Shown: positions 47,912-57,827, numbered from the stretch's first letter. The stretch: 59,244 nucleotides of DNA from Legionella drancourtii LLAP12 (GCF_000162755.2 NZ_JH413817.1:137550-196793); one strand, 5' to 3'. Made by a program: numbers and translations. The notes: a model not told the origin generated them from the sequence alone.

Positions 47912-50710
47912 ATGAAGCTATTATTGAATGAAGCCAGTGATTGGTTGTTAGGTTCTAAATCCAGGAGTGCTATTACAGAAAAGGAAGTTAAGAAAGGGTA
48001 TAGCAACCCCCATCCTTCATTACCTGATCAACTCGCCATAGTCGATTTTTGTGATAAACAAAATCTGTTTTTGTTAAATGATGGAATCAGTATCGGATCA
48101 GGGTTTGAATTAGCCAGCATACCTGCAGAAGCCGCATCTCCTGCTCATCTGGATTCTGTATTTAATAAAATTCGTGACACCTTTGCAGCAGTAGTTCCCT
48201 TGCATAAAGACGATCCTTGGGTAATGCAAATGTATGTGAATGATGAGTACAGCTTAAAACCTGTTTTGAATCACATCACCAATAATCTTGATCCCAAAAT
48301 CGCTCAAATGTCCTTTACTCAGGATTATCTGGCCAGACTCGATGATCTATTCACTAAGATGGTAAGGCCAGAAGGATTATTCTTAGATCCTAAAACTGAT
48401 ATGCCTTATCGCGGTAGAAGAAGGCGTGTTCGTGTTTTGTTTTATCGTTTATACAAACAAGTTCAAACAACACGAGATCAGGCACTGCTGGAACATCAAG
48501 AAGTGATGGCGCAGATTGAAAGCAAACTGAAATCACCTGGCTTGCAACTCAAAAGACTAACAGGTAAGGATTATTACCAATGGTGGGTACGCTGGTTTAA
48601 TCCTGAACCTGCAATGACTAATGGTAATATTGAGGAGTTACTTAGTCGTTTTCCTTACCCCAAAGAAAAACAACCCGCTGGATATAGTTTAAATCAGGCT
48701 ATATTTTTTACGCCGCCTGAAAGTAATGAGAAAGGTTTTGTATTTGATGGTCATCAACATCGAATATTATATGTAGATGGCTTAAGAGAAGCGCCTGAAA
48801 CAGGTTTGTTGTCTCGTGAAAAACCTCAAGCAAATCCCAAACATCGTTATGCATTATTAGACAGATTACCAGAGGGAGCAATCTATACCATTCAGGTCAC
48901 TTTTAGTAATGATGAAGCTCTTGATGCTCATTTAATGCGACTTGAAAAAGGCATCATTGGTACCAGTTTAAAACCGCAACAGGTCAGAGATGATATTAAA
49001 ACTGCCCGAGATGAATTATCAATGGGCAACAGATTATTTTGGGTTAATCAGGCAATATTCTATCGTGCAAAAACTGAAGAACATGCAATCCAAATTGAAA
49101 AAGACCTAAAGGACTTGTTCATTGATGCCAAAATGCCTTTAATACCTTCCAGTTATGATCTTCACCCAATCAACAGTTACCTTAATGCATTACCTTTTAA
49201 TTTTGTTCCAACTTTTGCGCGACAATATTTACGATTTGACCGTTTAATCTATGCCTCAGAATTAGCAGCTTTACTTCCAGTCTATGGTCGTAATCAAGGT
49301 GCGCGACATCTGCCTTGTCTTACTTTCTTTAATCGTCTGGGTGAGCCGGTATTGTTTGATCCATTGCATACGGACTTTATTAGCCAAAACTCTCATATGG
49401 CGCTTTTCGCTAATTCAGGTGGTGGGAAATCTGTAGCAGCGGGATGGATAATTAATACATTAATGGCTACTAAAAACGCGCGTATTGTATTGTTTGAAAT
49501 GGGTAACTCTTTTGACCGTTTTCTCACCCATTGTCGAGCTAAGGGAAAAAGTGTCAAACAATTATTATTAAGCAATCAAAAAAGCAAAGCTGTTCCTTTA
49601 AACCCATTTTGTGAAGCCTACAAAGCACTTGATGAAATCAGTAGTAATTTAAGTGATGAAAAGGCCAAAAACTTGGCTGAAAAAATAATGCAGATGAAAG
49701 AAGGATTAAATGAGGCTGCAAACTCTGCAGAGCAGGCATGTAATGAAGAATCACGTAACTATTTGGCAGAGTTGTCACTTGCTTTGCGTACCATGATTAC
49801 TGAAGCTAATGATTTAGAAGAAAAGAGCTTCACTCTAGCTGATGAAACCATACTAATTGAAGTCTTAAGTGATGCCATATTAACTTCCTTTAATGCCAAT
49901 ATTCCGCAAATGCTGACGGAACATGTATTGGCTGCCTTTGCCAGAAGAATGGAAAAAGAGACAGTTCCTCGCAAAAAAGACCGTATTTTAGATATGCATG
50001 ACCGATTAAAAAGTTATGTAATTAATAGTAATAAATCACGATTTTTTAATGTACCTACTGAACCTTTAGGTGATTTTGATATTTTCCATGTCGATGTGTC
50101 AGCTATTAAAGATGATAAAGGGAAATTGGCTCTGGTTATGGTATCGCTCTTACCACGTATTCTTGCTATGGCTGAAGAAAACCAAAATAACAATCGCCCA
50201 ACTTTTCTCTTTTTTGACGAAGCCCATATCCAGTTTCAAATTCCATCTGTGGTCACATGCGCACTGCTTGTAGCTAAAGTTGCACGTAAACTGGGCTTGT
50301 GGCTGGTTCCCAGTACTCAAAATGTCGCAGACATGAATTCTGAAATGGCTACCAAGATTTTATCACTGATTGAAACATGGATTTTATTAGGTATTGATGA
50401 AAAGGAACTGGTTGATGTCCAAAAATTCAAACAATTAACTCCTGAACAAATAGCGCTTATTCGTGACATTGATTCGCAAAAAGGACTTTACGCTGAGGCA
50501 GTCTTACTCGGTTCGCGTTATCAAGGATTATTTCGCGTCATTCCAACTCGTTACATCTTGGCGTTACTACTCAATGAAAAAGCAGAAAAGGCCGAACGTC
50601 ATGCACTAGAAGAACAATACGATGTTCTTAAAGCCGCTGAGATTGTGGCTAGCAGATTGGAGAACAAAGTACGCAATCAAAATGATGGAGGTTATTTTTA
50701 TGAGGATTAA
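47912..50710 (+). CDS. VirB4-like transfer ATPase (TIGR03744/PFL_4706 family)
   Basis: 932 residues from the ATG at 47912 (GAGGGGGA upstream; the TTG at 47876 has no site). N-terminal helical domain, then TraC/VirB4 core: VQLxxEYSL-like entry, LPCLTFFNRLGEPVLFDPL, Walker A NSGGGKSVAAGWI, Walker B FLFFDEAHIQF and the C-terminal Q-x-x-D-like FKQLTPEQIALIRDID. It powers pilus assembly and transfer. Overlaps the next gene by 11 nt. Confidence 0.9.
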   Translation: MKLLLNEASDWLLGSKSRSAITEKEVKKGYSNPHPSLPDQLAIVDFCDKQNLFLLNDGISIGSGFELASIPAEAASPAHLDSVFNKIRDTFAAVVPLHKDDPWVMQMYVNDEYSLKPVLNHITNNLDPKIAQMSFTQDYLARLDDLFTKMVRPEGLFLDPKTDMPYRGRRRRVRVLFYRLYKQVQTTRDQALLEHQEVMAQIESKLKSPGLQLKRLTGKDYYQWWVRWFNPEPAMTNGNIEELLSRFPYPKEKQPAGYSLNQAIFFTPPESNEKGFVFDGHQHRILYVDGLREAPETGLLSREKPQANPKHRYALLDRLPEGAIYTIQVTFSNDEALDAHLMRLEKGIIGTSLKPQQVRDDIKTARDELSMGNRLFWVNQAIFYRAKTEEHAIQIEKDLKDLFIDAKMPLIPSSYDLHPINSYLNALPFNFVPTFARQYLRFDRLIYASELAALLPVYGRNQGARHLPCLTFFNRLGEPVLFDPLHTDFISQNSHMALFANSGGGKSVAAGWIINTLMATKNARIVLFEMGNSFDRFLTHCRAKGKSVKQLLLSNQKSKAVPLNPFCEAYKALDEISSNLSDEKAKNLAEKIMQMKEGLNEAANSAEQACNEESRNYLAELSLALRTMITEANDLEEKSFTLADETILIEVLSDAILTSFNANIPQMLTEHVLAAFARRMEKETVPRKKDRILDMHDRLKSYVINSNKSRFFNVPTEPLGDFDIFHVDVSAIKDDKGKLALVMVSLLPRILAMAEENQNNNRPTFLFFDEAHIQFQIPSVVTCALLVAKVARKLGLWLVPSTQNVADMNSEMATKILSLIETWILLGIDEKELVDVQKFKQLTPEQIALIRDIDSQKGLYAEAVLLGSRYQGLFRVIPTRYILALLLNEKAEKAERHALEEQYDVLKAAEIVASRLENKVRNQNDGGYFYED

Positions 50711-51713
50711 CCATTCTATATTACTTGCATTGTTCTTTGGTTCCACAGTGCTGCATGCACAGGAAAGTATTAAACCACCTAATCCTATTAGCAGTTTTGG
50801 TATTGCAACCAAAGTCATTAGTAAAATCTTTAATAATAGCCATTATAAAGTGATAGGCAGTTGCACTTGGGCGGTTGGCAAGTTGCCACCCAAACTGGTT
50901 CCTGTGCCTGCTGTGGAGCAGTTTCTTCCAGATTTAATTGTCACCGTTGCCAATAGACCTGAAACCAATCCATGGATAGAGGCTAAAGCTTTGTTTGAAA
51001 ATCCGGCCAGTCAAACGTTGTATAAACAAACTTATAAGTTGGCGACAGGTTCAGATCTGGGTTTTGGTGATGATGCAGGACAGATTAACTCAATGCACAT
51101 TAATGATGAGCGAACCAGAATCGTTGATGTGATAGGTAGTCCTGCTGGATTGTATCGTTTTCCTTATCTTTCGCACCGTCCCGAAACACGATTCGGATTT
51201 CCCTATTACATTAGTGAAGCTGATGCTGTATCTGATAGAACTGAAATAGCTGAAATTGCTTATATGGCTACTCATCCTCAATTACTGTTTAACCACGATA
51301 TTGGCAGTCAGACTGATATCTGGGGACATGAAACTCCACGACTAATGAGGGTAACGCAACCTTCACGGTTTCGTGCCTCAATAGTTGCTGCCATGCATGC
51401 TGCCGATATCGTTACCAATAAAAACAGTCTGCATGTCACCCAAAGTACCAGCAATTCTTGCGGCCCAAATTGTGTTGTTTCCAATGTGATTTTTGACCCA
51501 AAACGTAAGCAGGTAATTTGGCAGGAAGTCTATCCCAAGAGTCGTAATATAAACCCAACTGACTCAAGTGATATGGGCATAGAAGATGATAAAGCAGGAA
51601 ATGGAAATTATGTCTTTGTGGTTTGGCGTAAATATCGTGGCTGTGTTCATCATGAAGGAAAGTACATCCGTGCTTTGTCATTTCCCAAAGTAGGTCAACC
51701 TCAAAAACGATAG
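50700..51713 (+). CDS. TraU-like conjugation protein, TIGR03756 family
   Basis: 337 residues from the ATG at 50700 (ATGGAGG upstream, inside the VirB4-like gene). Signal peptide (LLALFFGSTVLHA), GSCTWAVGKLPPKLVPVPAVEQF then DLIVTVANRPETNPWIEAK, FPYLSHRPETRFGFPYYISEAD, and a C-terminal half with Cys pairs (NSCGPNCVV; RGCVHHEG). Periplasmic TraU-like role in channel function. Confidence 0.85.
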   Translation: MRINHSILLALFFGSTVLHAQESIKPPNPISSFGIATKVISKIFNNSHYKVIGSCTWAVGKLPPKLVPVPAVEQFLPDLIVTVANRPETNPWIEAKALFENPASQTLYKQTYKLATGSDLGFGDDAGQINSMHINDERTRIVDVIGSPAGLYRFPYLSHRPETRFGFPYYISEADAVSDRTEIAEIAYMATHPQLLFNHDIGSQTDIWGHETPRLMRVTQPSRFRASIVAAMHAADIVTNKNSLHVTQSTSNSCGPNCVVSNVIFDPKRKQVIWQEVYPKSRNINPTDSSDMGIEDDKAGNGNYVFVVWRKYRGCVHHEGKYIRALSFPKVGQPQKR

Positions 51714-51722
51714 GAAGAAATT

Positions 51723-53111
51723 ATGAATAAAACAACAATTGCACTAATTTGTTTCCTCCCAACAATCTTATTTGCCGATTCATTTATGCCTAATGAGTCA
51801 GACTACTATTATAAATTGGGTGGTTCATCTAACTTGTACATACCTCCTGTTAATAACGATCAAACTATAACTATAGGAGGAAATGTTGATGCTCGTCTAG
51901 GTTTTACCTGTAGTGGTTTTAATCCTGTCGTTTCTATCACGAACACTTTTCAGGATATGAAATCTTCAGCAATGAATATACCTGGTGGAATTATTGATAA
52001 TTTGAAAGGCTCCGTAGCTGGATACCCCATGTATAAGCTACAGCAATCCATGCCAGCTCTTTATAATGTTTTGCAAAATACTGCATCTGGTGCGCTAAAT
52101 GAATTTGCCGTCAAAGTGAAAGATTGCCAGGACGTTAAACAGACTCTGGAAGAAGGTCAATCGCCTATGGAAAGTATGTTATCAATTTCAGACAGTCAAG
52201 GTTGGCTAGACGCTGCTAGACGTGCCAAAACAGAAAATGTAGATGTTACTGCAACTGCCAAAAACATTGCAAAGAAAAGAGATGAATATGGCTTACCCTG
52301 GATTGGACATGAAGCAGGTAATGCAGGTGGTAAGTATCAAAGACCAATTAAAGTCATTAATGATGTGGTGATAGCTGGTTACAACATTCTACTAAACCGA
52401 AAACCTTTAAATAACGATAAAAAAGCCGATGTAATCACACCAATGACTCAGAACTGGAAAACTCCAATGGAGGCTGCTGACTGGGCAGTAAAAATTTTAG
52501 GAGATATTCATGTCAGCGCCAGTGAAGATAAAAACGATAAAACCAAACATGATGCCAAAGCAGGAATAGGATTATCTGCTTTATTACAAAGCTGCGACAG
52601 TAGCAACACATGCACCTCTAATGTAGCCAAAGCACTGTGGAAATTGGTTGATAAACAATGGCCTTTGACTGAAGAAAAGCTCAGATTAGTGAGCGCATCT
52701 AATTTGATGATTACAGATGAAATTATCATCACAATTCAACGTTTACCTCGTGAAGAACAAATACTCACCGTATCTAAACTAGCCGAGCAGATTGCTGTGC
52801 AAAACATGCTGGATAAGGCATTGATGATGCGCAAAATTCTTCAAGCTGGATTACAAGTACAAGAAGTACAAAACCTGAAACCTGCCTTGGATATGGTGCG
52901 GTTTGCATTAAAAAAGCTGGATGACGATATTCATTCACTGGCATTTGAAAGTGAAGTACGCAAAAAAATGATGACAGAAACTCTAACTATGTTAATGGAC
53001 ATGCGCTCCAATGAAATAGCCAAAGGTTTACCCGGTGATGATCATGAGCAATCAAGTGTGAAAAATGGAGCTGTGTATGTGAAACCCCAAACCAACTTCA
53101 AAGGAGATTGA
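51723..53111 (+). CDS. TraH-like conjugation protein, TIGR03755 family
   Basis: 462 residues. Signal peptide, NGxxYYKLGG-like start SDYYYKLGGSSNLYIPP, GNVDARLGFTCSGFNPVVSI, LQQSMPALYNVLQNTASGAL, later YGLPWIGHEAGNAGGKYQRP, and a helical C-terminus. This is the PFL_4711-type protein, TraH-like, in the same order as known clusters. Confidence 0.85.
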   Translation: MNKTTIALICFLPTILFADSFMPNESDYYYKLGGSSNLYIPPVNNDQTITIGGNVDARLGFTCSGFNPVVSITNTFQDMKSSAMNIPGGIIDNLKGSVAGYPMYKLQQSMPALYNVLQNTASGALNEFAVKVKDCQDVKQTLEEGQSPMESMLSISDSQGWLDAARRAKTENVDVTATAKNIAKKRDEYGLPWIGHEAGNAGGKYQRPIKVINDVVIAGYNILLNRKPLNNDKKADVITPMTQNWKTPMEAADWAVKILGDIHVSASEDKNDKTKHDAKAGIGLSALLQSCDSSNTCTSNVAKALWKLVDKQWPLTEEKLRLVSASNLMITDEIIITIQRLPREEQILTVSKLAEQIAVQNMLDKALMMRKILQAGLQVQEVQNLKPALDMVRFALKKLDDDIHSLAFESEVRKKMMTETLTMLMDMRSNEIAKGLPGDDHEQSSVKNGAVYVKPQTNFKGD

Positions 53112-53112
53112 T

Positions 53113-54681
53113 ATGGTAGTTTTTAGTCCATTATCCCTCTACACCACTTATTTAGGTTGGCAGCAATATGAAGTCTTATTCAACGCCCTGTGGCAAACAG
53201 GGCTACTTTATCTTGGCTTTCTTATGGTGGGCTATCGGTTTTTGAAAAATGTCCTGGCTCCAGCAGGATCTACCCATCATGCAGCTGAACATGCCTTAAA
53301 TAATTTTCTTTATGAATTGGCAATGACATTCTTAATTTGCGGGATATTCGTTTATCCCTGTGTCCCTTTGGAAGAAAAAGCTCTAAGTTTTAAACCCATG
53401 TGTGGAATTAAAAAGGGTTCTGATGCCAAGACTTCTACATTAAAAGATACCGGAACTACTTACGATGAAGCCTTCGCAGATGTTTTGACCCCCAGTGTCA
53501 AAATGCCTATAGGATTTGCCATTTTGCAAAACTATATGTCTGGGATCACTTATGGCTTAATGAAAGTAACAGGGTGTACCGATAGCTTACAAGCCATCGA
53601 AGGCGATTTAATTTCCACGTATCTACCAACAGAAGTTCGGGAACAAGCCTTAAAATTTCATAGGCAATGTTTTTTGGAGGCCAGAAACAGTTATCACAAT
53701 GAACCATATGACAAGGTCAAGGTAAAAGAAATCCTGAAAAAATATGGTGGTGAAGAAGATCTGAAATGGATAGGTTCAAAAGTCTATCAAACTCTGTACT
53801 ACGGAAAAATTCATGCCCGACAACCTGTACCAGGATTTAGTTTTAAAGAAGCTCCCAATAGCAATTTGGAAAAGGCGGCTCAACGAGGTGATATTGATTC
53901 AAAACACTTGCCAGAGGAAGGTTATCCAACATGTAATCAATGGTGGGGTAAACTAAAAACAGATTTGGTGAAAGTCGCCAATGAAGCTAGTGTTTTTGAT
54001 AGCCATCTGAATTATTTCGCTGTGTTAGACAGAGTTCGTACTTTTAAAACTAACCATCCCAAAGCGTGGGGTTCACAATTAAGCTCAGAAGATTACATCG
54101 CCAAGATGCTGCTTAACGATAGCCGTGATATGCAAGCCAACAGTGTTAAAAATCTTATGGATAATACTAATGGTGCATTCGGTGGTGCCATATCCCATGG
54201 ACTGGTTAACATGGGGCAATGGACAAAATCATGGACTTCAACACCATTGAAACGGGAAGCTATTATGCAAACACTACCTGTAATGCAAGCTTTCCTATAT
54301 TTTTTTCTGATTATTATGACTCCAGTTATTTTGGCTTTAAGCGGATATAACCCTAAGGCATTAGGCAGTATCTGTGGTTTATTCATCATGGCTATCTTTC
54401 TGCAATACCTCTGGCATTTGGTTGGTTTTGTTGAACGGAGTGTACTTGATCCCTTGGGGCAAAATGATGCCGTTTCTGCCATGCGTAATATGGCTGTCAT
54501 GTTTTATTTCATTGCACCTATGTTGCTGTTGAAACTGTCCAGTCATTTTGGTGGAGAGGCAGGAGCAGGGCTATCTAGTTTGATAAATGAAGCGGGTCAA
54601 CAAAGTGATAAAGTTGCTAATTCAGCATCAGACACTATAAGACAAGGAGCAAAAATAGCCAGTGCAGGGAAAATGCTATGA
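53113..54681 (+). CDS. traG: TraG N-terminal-type mating-pair protein
   Basis: 522 residues. Hydrophobic start (WQTGLLYLGFLMVGYRFL), ELAMTFLICGIFVYPCVPLE, a long central region with Cys residues and several further membrane helices near the C-terminus (AFLYFFLIIMTPVILALSGY, IAPMLLLKL). This is the TraG_N family, involved in pilus assembly and mating stabilisation. Starts 1 nt after the TraH-like stop. An oddity is that the C-terminal exclusion domain of full TraG is absent, as is normal for GI-type members. Confidence 0.82.
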   Translation: MVVFSPLSLYTTYLGWQQYEVLFNALWQTGLLYLGFLMVGYRFLKNVLAPAGSTHHAAEHALNNFLYELAMTFLICGIFVYPCVPLEEKALSFKPMCGIKKGSDAKTSTLKDTGTTYDEAFADVLTPSVKMPIGFAILQNYMSGITYGLMKVTGCTDSLQAIEGDLISTYLPTEVREQALKFHRQCFLEARNSYHNEPYDKVKVKEILKKYGGEEDLKWIGSKVYQTLYYGKIHARQPVPGFSFKEAPNSNLEKAAQRGDIDSKHLPEEGYPTCNQWWGKLKTDLVKVANEASVFDSHLNYFAVLDRVRTFKTNHPKAWGSQLSSEDYIAKMLLNDSRDMQANSVKNLMDNTNGAFGGAISHGLVNMGQWTKSWTSTPLKREAIMQTLPVMQAFLYFFLIIMTPVILALSGYNPKALGSICGLFIMAIFLQYLWHLVGFVERSVLDPLGQNDAVSAMRNMAVMFYFIAPMLLLKLSSHFGGEAGAGLSSLINEAGQQSDKVANSASDTIRQGAKIASAGKML

Positions 54682-54692
54682 GTCAAATAACT

Positions 54693-54902
54693 TCATTCAC
54701 CATGAATGCTTTTGGCATATTCAGATCCACTGATCGCATCTTCCTCATAAAGCTGTTGTGCTTTTCCGGCTGTATAGCGTGTTTTAGATCGATCATCCGA
54801 GGCAAAGGACGCTATTACTTGCAAAGTTAAAAATGCAAATTTCCAAAGGATTTTCAATGCCATAAAGGCCATGGATTTACGACTTTTGATATTCCTAATC
54901 AT
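54693..54902 (-). CDS. Small opposite-strand protein between traG and traD
   Basis: 69 residues from the ATG at 54902 (GGAAA 8 nt upstream). One membrane helix (FMALKILWKFAFLTLQVIASF) followed by SKTRYTAGKAQQLYEEDAISGSEY, whose 'LY..G.I...EY' pattern resembles a SHOCT-like end. It reads against the transfer operon, with the traG end 12 nt away. Not a recognised family. Confidence 0.55.
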   Translation of the reverse strand: MIRNIKSRKSMAFMALKILWKFAFLTLQVIASFASDDRSKTRYTAGKAQQLYEEDAISGSEYAKSIHGE

Positions 54903-54913
54903 AAGGATTTTCC

Positions 54914-55246
54914 ATGTTAAATAAATATATTCGTTCAACTATTATAGTCATGATTCAGGTTATTCTGCCAGTAGTGCTCCTTTTATTATTGGCACCACAA
55001 CTGTTGCAATTTAATCATGAGTTTAATCAAGCCAGTCACTTTTTTCTAACTCATAAAATCAGTTTTCTAGTTACTCATATAACGTTTTATCTGGCATTGT
55101 TTGGGTTATGGCCAAGAGTCATCTCTTTCTATGTTCAGCGAAGTAATACCGAAATTCCTACTGAGCACATTCAATCTGCGTTAAAAGCTAAATGGTACTT
55201 ATTGGTCGCAATGGTCTTTTTTGAATTACTGGTTTGGTGGAGATAA
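54914..55246 (+). CDS. Small membrane protein preceding traD
   Basis: 110 residues with three or four membrane helices: IVMIQVILPVVLLLLLAPQL, FLVTHITFYLALFGLWPRVI and WYLLVAMVFFELLVWW. Ends 3 nt before the traD start with GGAGATAATA as the ribosome site inside its last codons, so co-translated with traD. Not recognised otherwise; probably an accessory to the coupling protein. Confidence 0.7.
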   Translation: MLNKYIRSTIIVMIQVILPVVLLLLLAPQLLQFNHEFNQASHFFLTHKISFLVTHITFYLALFGLWPRVISFYVQRSNTEIPTEHIQSALKAKWYLLVAMVFFELLVWWR

Positions 55247-55248
55247 TA

Positions 55249-57243
55249 ATGGCTGATTATCCCGTTGAAAACTTATTACGTGAACCAACAGAAATCTATA
55301 CAAGTATTACTTGTACTGCATTAGCTTTACTTGCTACGACTAAACCTCATTTATTTTTATTAACCCAAGGCATGGGATATTACGCCGGAGTAAGTCTAGG
55401 TTGTTTAAGTTTAGTCAGAGGATGGCAAGCACTGAAAATCAAACGCTATCATCGCCGATTAATTACTATGCCGTACTACGCATTATCAACTACTCAAGTA
55501 CCCTTATCCCCAAAATGGCTGTTCGTTGGAAAGGGCTTTCGTTGGCTACCACACCACACTCAACGTTTGCATCAGATTAAGCAAATAAAAAATGAATTGT
55601 TCATGCAAAGAGGAAAATGCTACAGAACAGTAAGAGAATTTTGCCAAAACCATGAAAAAACAATATTGGCAAAAATGTTAAGTAGTTCGTCTAAACTAAA
55701 CCCTTTCAGACCAGATCCACCTGTAGGTGGTAGCCCTTTTCTGCATGGATTAGGCGAAAAAGATAGTCCAGTTTACATACCTCAAGATGTACGTGTTGGA
55801 CATACCTTTGTTGTAGGTACCACAAGAGTGGGAAAAACAAGGTTGGCCAGTATTCTGATCAATCAGGATATCCGAAATGGTGATGCGGTGATTGTAGTAG
55901 ATCCCAAAGGGGATCTAGATCTAGTACGTGATATGTATTCAGCCTGTGAGGCATCAGGACGTTTAGATGATTTTCGTATAGTGCATTTAGGTTTTCCCGA
56001 ATTATCCGCCCATTACAATCCATTAAAAAATTATGATCAGGTTAGTGAGGTTGCAACTCGAATAACTGATGCAATTGCCGCAGAAGGTGAAGGGAAACAA
56101 TTCGCAGCTTTTGCATGGAAATACGTTAACATAGTCGCAATTTGCTTGGAGGAAATGCAACAGCCTATCACCTATAAATCAATAGCATTCTACATCAGCC
56201 GACTAGATCAACTGCTTATGGCCTATTCAGACACAATCATGCCAAATCTTTACCCTGATTATAATGATCACATAGAAGCTATACTGACTCATCATGAAGA
56301 ACGTAACAGTCGTAAAAATAAAAATACGGCTCCTATGGATAGACCCAAAGCAGTCGCAGAGTACTTAAAAAATTATATAAATAAAACTATCGCTGCAGGA
56401 AATGTTGAAAGCCTCCATGATCAAATCCTAATAGATCTATATGATGCTGCGATAATGGATAAACATTATTATGACAAAATTACCGCAAGCGTAGGACCAG
56501 TCTTATCTGAGATCAATAAAAGTAACGCTTCTGCTATTTTCTCATTTAACAAAAGTCCTAATGAAATTGAATTAATGACTGCAATTAAGGAAAAGAAAGT
56601 CATTTACATAGGCCTAGATAGTCTGACTAATCCGAATATAGCCCAAGCAGTGGGTAAAGCATTCTTATCTGATTTAGTCTCTACTGCAGGAAAGATCTAT
56701 AAAGAAAGTAATGCCAATTATCGTTTAAATCTGCATTGTGATGAACTTTCAGAAATCATCCAGGATTCTTTTGTAAAAATCCTCAATAAAGCAGGTGGTG
56801 CAGGATTCCAGGTAACAGCCTATGCTCAAACCATACAAGATATGGAAGTCTCTCTTGGCTCAAAAGCTAAAGCTGCAGTAACCGAGGGTAATTTTAATAC
56901 CCTGATTATGCTTAGAGTTAAAAATGAGGAAACCGCTAATTTATTGGTTAAAGCCTTACCCCAGGTTGGTGTCGTTGATCATACTCAAGTATCTATGGTT
57001 AATGATACTCCCAATGGAGAGGATGGGATTTATTTTAATACTACTAATGAAGATCGTGTACAAACTACCTCAGTACCCATGGTTGATGTAAATGACCTTA
57101 TTTCTTTACCTAAGGGACAAGCTTTTGTTTTGGTGAATGGGGGAGAGCTTTATAAAATTAGAATTCCATTGCCATCAAACAATATAAATTCAATTAATAA
57201 TTTCATAAATATTACTAATCTAGTCAATGGGGATAGATATTAA
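55249..57243 (+). CDS. traD: Type IV coupling protein TraD/VirD4
   Basis: 664 residues from the ATG at 55249 (a TTG at 55234 is less likely). Two N-terminal membrane segments (about 20-55), then the ATPase: PVYIPQDVRVGHTFVVGTTR with Walker A GTTRVGKT, DAVIVVDPKGDLDLVRDMY, and Walker B LNLHCDELSEIIQD, VTAYAQTIQDMEVSLGSKAK. This receives DNA-protein from the relaxosome and feeds the channel. It is placed at the distal end of the operon, not after the TIGR03765 gene as in other PFGI-1-class elements. Confidence 0.92.
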   Translation: MADYPVENLLREPTEIYTSITCTALALLATTKPHLFLLTQGMGYYAGVSLGCLSLVRGWQALKIKRYHRRLITMPYYALSTTQVPLSPKWLFVGKGFRWLPHHTQRLHQIKQIKNELFMQRGKCYRTVREFCQNHEKTILAKMLSSSSKLNPFRPDPPVGGSPFLHGLGEKDSPVYIPQDVRVGHTFVVGTTRVGKTRLASILINQDIRNGDAVIVVDPKGDLDLVRDMYSACEASGRLDDFRIVHLGFPELSAHYNPLKNYDQVSEVATRITDAIAAEGEGKQFAAFAWKYVNIVAICLEEMQQPITYKSIAFYISRLDQLLMAYSDTIMPNLYPDYNDHIEAILTHHEERNSRKNKNTAPMDRPKAVAEYLKNYINKTIAAGNVESLHDQILIDLYDAAIMDKHYYDKITASVGPVLSEINKSNASAIFSFNKSPNEIELMTAIKEKKVIYIGLDSLTNPNIAQAVGKAFLSDLVSTAGKIYKESNANYRLNLHCDELSEIIQDSFVKILNKAGGAGFQVTAYAQTIQDMEVSLGSKAKAAVTEGNFNTLIMLRVKNEETANLLVKALPQVGVVDHTQVSMVNDTPNGEDGIYFNTTNEDRVQTTSVPMVDVNDLISLPKGQAFVLVNGGELYKIRIPLPSNNINSINNFINITNLVNGDRY

Positions 57244-57582
57244 GTCAGGGATTGCTGCCAATTGGGCAGCGATTTTGCATACTGAGTAATTAAATTGTTT
57301 AATTGAGCTAACATTCCGACCATCTGATTATATGGTTAAATAACGATCAATAATTGATGTATTTTTCCACCAATTAAAAATATTACCTCAAGATCTCTCC
57401 ATTGCTAAATTTTTCATAAGGATAACTGACGAGCCTGTGCAATTCAGGCGAAATCTTCGGGTCTTATGCTAAGAAACTCATTCTATAACCTGTGGCAGGA
57501 TGCCTGGTCGGCAATCTGTAGTTCTAGGATATCCTCTTTGAGTGAATCACTCGACTAACACTAAATCAAAGACAGGGCAACA
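57244..57582. other. Gap after traD with no gene seen
   Basis: 339 nt without a credible reading frame. Contains GC-richer stretches (about 57430-57530, with GAGCCTGTGCAATTCAGGCG) that look like decayed coding sequence or an insertion boundary, but no repeat ends could be fixed. It leads into the traD remnant. Confidence 0.4.
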
Positions 57583-57700
57583 TCTTTTGTGCCCGTGATC
57601 GATGTGAATGATGTTATTTCTTTGCCTAGGGTTAGGCTTTTTTAGTAATAGCGGGGAGTTATATAAAATTAGAATTCTCTTTGCCTTTGAGTTCTATAAA
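57583..57700 (+). pseudogene. traD: Remnant of a second traD 3' end
   Basis: GTGCCCGTGATCGATGTGAA continues to ATTTCTTTGCCT and aligns with traD GTACCCATGGTTGATGTAAATGAC...; the frame VPVIDVNDVISLPR (57589 on) matches VPMVDVNDLISLPK of traD. A stop appears after VRLF, and after a shift GGAGTTATATAAAATTAGAATTCTCTTTGCC again parallels GGAGAGCTTTATAAAATTAGAATTCCATTGCC. So the 3' ~100 nt of a related traD was present here and has decayed with at least one indel. Confidence 0.72.
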
Positions 57701-57773
57701 AGCAAAAACAGATATCACAATTAATTGAAATGCGCCAAGGAAAACTTTGATTTGTTCTTTTTAGTGCACTCAC

Positions 57774-57814
57774 TTGACAATATACCCACCACGGTATATA
57801 TCTATAGGGGTATA
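57774..57814 (+). promoter_or_regulatory. csoR promoter with metal-repressor operators
   Basis: TTGACA (57774-57779) and TATATC (57797-57802), 17 nt apart, form a good sigma-70 promoter. The palindrome TATACCCACCACGGTATA (57781-57798) overlaps the spacer and the start of the -10 box, and TATAGGGGTATA (57803-57814) follows. Both fit CsoR-type G/C-run operators flanked by TATA. Copper binding to CsoR should release this promoter and start copA transcription. Confidence 0.8.
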
Positions 57815-57827
57815 TAGGAGAAAAGTT

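Noticed and set aside
54093-54500. 135-codon minus-strand frame inside traG
   Set aside because: Antisense shadow; the plus-strand frame has the TraG features.
54693-54902. Identification as a DUF3742 protein
   Set aside because: Position after traG on the opposite strand fits, but the Arg/Trp-rich features of that family are not seen, so it is left unnamed.
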